Of a DNA stretch of 64,000 nt, positions 61,600 through 64,000 are shown in pieces. Within the stretch, counting starts at the first letter, position 1; every line of letters starts with the position of its first letter. A model generated the notes under the pieces. That model did no database searches. It was not told where the DNA came from and worked only from the letters and a program-made list of their open reading frames with translations. Origin of the DNA: Rhodococcus sp. Leaf247 (GTDB lineage: Bacteria > Actinomycetota > Actinomycetes > Mycobacteriales > Mycobacteriaceae); contig NZ_LMRP01000002.1 in the NCBI RefSeq assembly GCF_001426185.1, positions 1,132,144 through 1,196,143 on the forward strand, read 5' to 3'. A program made the translations under genes and the position numbers.

Positions 61600-63990
61600 A
61601 TGAGCGTTCTCGACAGGGTCCTCGACAAAGCTCGGGCGACGGTCCCGATGGACAAGCAGGTCCAGGGCCTGCGTCTGGCGCAGAAGGCCAAGAGGCTCGT
61701 GCTGGGGGAGCGCCAACCGACGTTCGTCGAGGACGTGATCCCTGACGTCGACGGGCTGGATCTGACCGAGATCGACGTCAGCAATCCCTTCCTGTACGGC
61801 CAGGGGAAGTACGACTCCTACTTCGCCCGCCTGCGGGACGAGGCACCGGTCCACTACCAGGCCCACAGCGCATTCGGGCCGTACTGGTCGGTCACCCGGT
61901 ACGCCGACATCCTCGCGGTGGACAAGGACTTCGAGACGTTCTCGGCGGAGCCGCAGATCGTCATCGGCACGCCGCCGGAGGGCCTGGACGTCGAGATGTT
62001 CATCGCGATGGACCCGCCACGTCACGATCGACAGCGTGACGCGGTGCAGGGTGTCGTGAGCCCGCGGAATCTCGAGGAGATGGAAGGCCTCATCCGCTCA
62101 CGCGTGCAGGAGGTGCTCGACGAGCTCCCGGTCGACGAGCCTTTCGACTGGGTCGACAAGGTGTCCATCGAGCTGACCTCCCGGATGCTCGCGACACTTC
62201 TCGACTTCCCGTACGAGCAGCGCCGCAAGCTCGTGTACTGGACCGAACTCGCAGCTGCCAGCGCCTCGGCTACCGGGGGCTCGAACGACATGGACGAGGT
62301 CTACCGGGGAGTGGCCGACATGGCGCGCAGCTTCAGCGAGTTGTGGCACGACAAGGCCGCGCGGCTCGCGGCGGGCGAGAAGCCGGGGTACGACCTCATC
62401 ACCTTGATGCAGATGTCCGAGGACACCAAGGACTTGATCGAGCGGCCGATGGAATTTCTCGGCAACCTGACCCTGCTCATCGTGGGCGGCAACGACACCA
62501 CGCGGAACTCGATGACGGGCGGCGTGTACGCACTGAATCAGTTCCCGGATCAGTTCGATCGGCTGCGGTCGGACCACGGCCTCGTCCCGAAGCTGGTCAA
62601 CGAGATCATCAGGTGGCAGACCCCGCTGGCACACATGCGTCGGATCGCGACCAAGGACACCGTGTTGAACGGCCAATTCATCCGCAAGGGCGACAAAGTT
62701 GTCATGTGGTACGCGTCGGCCAACCGTGACGAACGGACGTTCGAGAATGCCGACGACTTCGTCATCGACCGCCCGAATGCGCGCCAGCACCTGTCGTTCG
62801 GAATCGGTGTCCATCGATGCATGGGAAGCCGGCTGGCAGAGATGCAGCTCCGGATTCTCTGGGAGGAGTTGCTGGCGCGGTTCGAGGACATCGAGGTACT
62901 CGGTGAACCCGGATACCTGCAGTCGAACTTCGTCAGGGGCTACACCGAGATGATGGTGACCCTCACACCGATCGGTCGTCCGCCCCGGTCCGGTGCCCGT
63001 CGCCGCGACCGATCCGCCGCGTCGCGCCGCGCCCCCGCTGTCACCTCGGTCGGCGAGTTCACGGCCCGGGTCGCCGGGCGCCGCGAGGTGGCCGACGGAA
63101 TCGTGGAACTCACGCTCAGCGACCCGGCGGGCGCGACCTTGCCGTCCTGGACCGCCGGCGCCCATGTCGACCTCGTCCTCGACAACGGACTGGAACGGCA
63201 GTACTCGCTCTGCGGAAGCGCCACCGACACATCGTCGTGGACAGTCGCGGTTCTCCGCGAACCGAACGGCCGCGGCGGATCGGCGTACGTCCACGACATC
63301 CTCGTGGACGGTGCCACCGTGCGAGTGCGCGGTCCGCGCAACAACTTCCGACTCCTTCCGTCGCCGCGGTACCTGTTCATCGCCGGCGGAATCGGGATCA
63401 CCCCGATCCTCCCGATGATCGACGCGGCCGAGGCGGTCGGCGCGGAATGGTCGTTGCTGTACGGCGGCAGATCCCGTGAGTCCATGGCGTTCCTCGACCG
63501 GCTCGAAGGTGATCCGCGGGTCACGGTCTGGCCGCAGGACGACAAGGGCCTGCTCGATCTGGCGTCCGCGCTCGGCATGCCGCTGCCGGACACCCTGGTC
63601 TACGCCTGCGGTCCCGGCGCGCTGCTCGACGCCGTGGAGGAACGGTGCGCGGCATGGCCTGACGGCAGCCTCCACATCGAGCGTTTCGCAGCGAAGAAAG
63701 TCGAGCCGGCCGAGGGTGCACTCGACTCGTTCGAGGTGGAGTGTTCGCGTTCCGGCGTGACGGTGTCGGTACCTGCGGGTGTGTCCGTGTTCGACGCGGT
63801 CGAGAGAGCAGGCGTCGACGTGCTCGGGTCGTGCATGGAAGGTGTCTGCGGAACCTGCGAGGTCGACGTCCTCGCGGGCACGCCCGACCACCGGGATTCG
63901 ATCCTGACCGCGTCGGAGCACGAGCGAGGCACCACGATGATGCCGTGCGTCTCACGATCACTGTCCGCGAAGCTGATCCTCGATATGTGA
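61600..63990 (+). CDS. Self-sufficient cytochrome P450: CYP153-like haem domain fused to PDR-type reductase
   Basis: 796 residues. Residues ~1-457 are a P450: I-helix GGNDTTRN (296-303), ExxR pair Glu335/Arg338, haem loop FGIGVHRCMG with Cys407. Blocks such as FIAMDPPRHDRQR, FDWVDKVSIELTSRMLATL, MEFLGNLTLLIVGGND and EIIRWQTPLAHMRRIA resemble the CYP153 alkane and fatty-acid terminal hydroxylases as I know them. An Arg/Ser/Ala linker (~458-480) leads to an FMN domain (RQYSLCG, 533-539), a nucleotide domain (GGIGITP, 596-602) and a 2Fe-2S domain (Cys745, 750, 753, 783). The layout is that of P450RhF (CYP116B), but the haem domain looks different. ATG 61600 was preferred; the frame is open to 61489. 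The stop lies ten bases before the window edge. Confidence 0.88.
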   Translation: MSVLDRVLDKARATVPMDKQVQGLRLAQKAKRLVLGERQPTFVEDVIPDVDGLDLTEIDVSNPFLYGQGKYDSYFARLRDEAPVHYQAHSAFGPYWSVTRYADILAVDKDFETFSAEPQIVIGTPPEGLDVEMFIAMDPPRHDRQRDAVQGVVSPRNLEEMEGLIRSRVQEVLDELPVDEPFDWVDKVSIELTSRMLATLLDFPYEQRRKLVYWTELAAASASATGGSNDMDEVYRGVADMARSFSELWHDKAARLAAGEKPGYDLITLMQMSEDTKDLIERPMEFLGNLTLLIVGGNDTTRNSMTGGVYALNQFPDQFDRLRSDHGLVPKLVNEIIRWQTPLAHMRRIATKDTVLNGQFIRKGDKVVMWYASANRDERTFENADDFVIDRPNARQHLSFGIGVHRCMGSRLAEMQLRILWEELLARFEDIEVLGEPGYLQSNFVRGYTEMMVTLTPIGRPPRSGARRRDRSAASRRAPAVTSVGEFTARVAGRREVADGIVELTLSDPAGATLPSWTAGAHVDLVLDNGLERQYSLCGSATDTSSWTVAVLREPNGRGGSAYVHDILVDGATVRVRGPRNNFRLLPSPRYLFIAGGIGITPILPMIDAAEAVGAEWSLLYGGRSRESMAFLDRLEGDPRVTVWPQDDKGLLDLASALGMPLPDTLVYACGPGALLDAVEERCAAWPDGSLHIERFAAKKVEPAEGALDSFEVECSRSGVTVSVPAGVSVFDAVERAGVDVLGSCMEGVCGTCEVDVLAGTPDHRDSILTASEHERGTTMMPCVSRSLSAKLILDM

Positions 63991-64000
63991 GTCTGCGTCG

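Noticed and set aside
62098-63921. 607-residue frame antisense to the P450-reductase fusion
   Set aside because: No domain and no ribosome binding site; the sense strand has complete catalytic motifs across the same span.

Overview
The window is a high-GC actinobacterial chromosome segment containing the replication origin. Gene order and protein sequences closely follow the Mycobacterium tuberculosis origin region (pcnA-mutT4-murJ-sigM-trxB-cwlM-parBA-rsmG-yidC-rnpA-rpmH-dnaA-dnaN-recF-gyrBA ... cwsA-ppiA-crgA-trpG-pknBA-pbpA-rodA-pstP-fhaBA-tRNA-Leu). Several genes found inside this backbone (gnd between dnaN and recF, a PDR-type reductase pair before gyrB, a P450-reductase fusion near the end) point to Rhodococcus or a close relative rather than Mycobacterium. 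The species cannot be fixed from this sequence alone.

Left arm (1-15.4 kb): a YqgE/AlgH protein and an MFS exporter are followed by CCA-adding enzyme, a Nudix hydrolase, a DUF6049 envelope protein, the MurJ lipid II flippase fused to a pseudokinase, ECF sigma factor SigM with its anti-sigma factor, thioredoxin reductase and thioredoxin (with a SigH/SigR-like promoter), and CwlM. Origin-proximal block (15.4-27.8 kb): parB and parA with three parS-like sites lying inside coding sequence, rsmG, the khpB-yidC-yidD-rnpA-rpmH ribosome/membrane-insertion operon read leftward, then dnaA, oriC, dnaN, gnd, recF and dciA read rightward.

Middle (27.9-42.1 kb): a two-gene unit encoding a protein with a diiron-carboxylate ligand pattern and an FMN/2Fe-2S reductase, then gyrB, gyrA, a DUF3566 membrane protein, tRNA-Ile, a 38-residue membrane microprotein whose end overlaps tRNA-Ala, a diguanylate cyclase, a DUF1023 hydrolase, cwsA, ppiA, a rhomboid protease, a PH-domain protein, crgA and a glutamine amidotransferase. 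Three perfect TTATCCACA DnaA boxes sit between the PH-domain gene and crgA, far from oriC.

Right part (42.1-64 kb): the leftward fhaA and fhaB-pstP-rodA-pbpA-pknA-pknB growth and Ser/Thr-phosphorylation cluster, tRNA-Leu, glutamate synthase gltBD, a DHA2-type MFS exporter, a beta-hydroxyacid-dehydrogenase-like oxidoreductase, and a 796-residue fusion of a CYP153-like P450 with a phthalate-dioxygenase-reductase module.

Functionally the window joins chromosome replication and segregation (dnaA, dnaN, gyrBA, parABS) with peptidoglycan synthesis and its phospho-control (MurJ, CwlM, PknA/B, PstP, FhaA/B, RodA, PbpA, CrgA, CwsA). The two least standard parts are the oxidative ones: the diiron-like/reductase pair and the P450 fusion. 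No insertion sequence, prophage or CRISPR array was seen.
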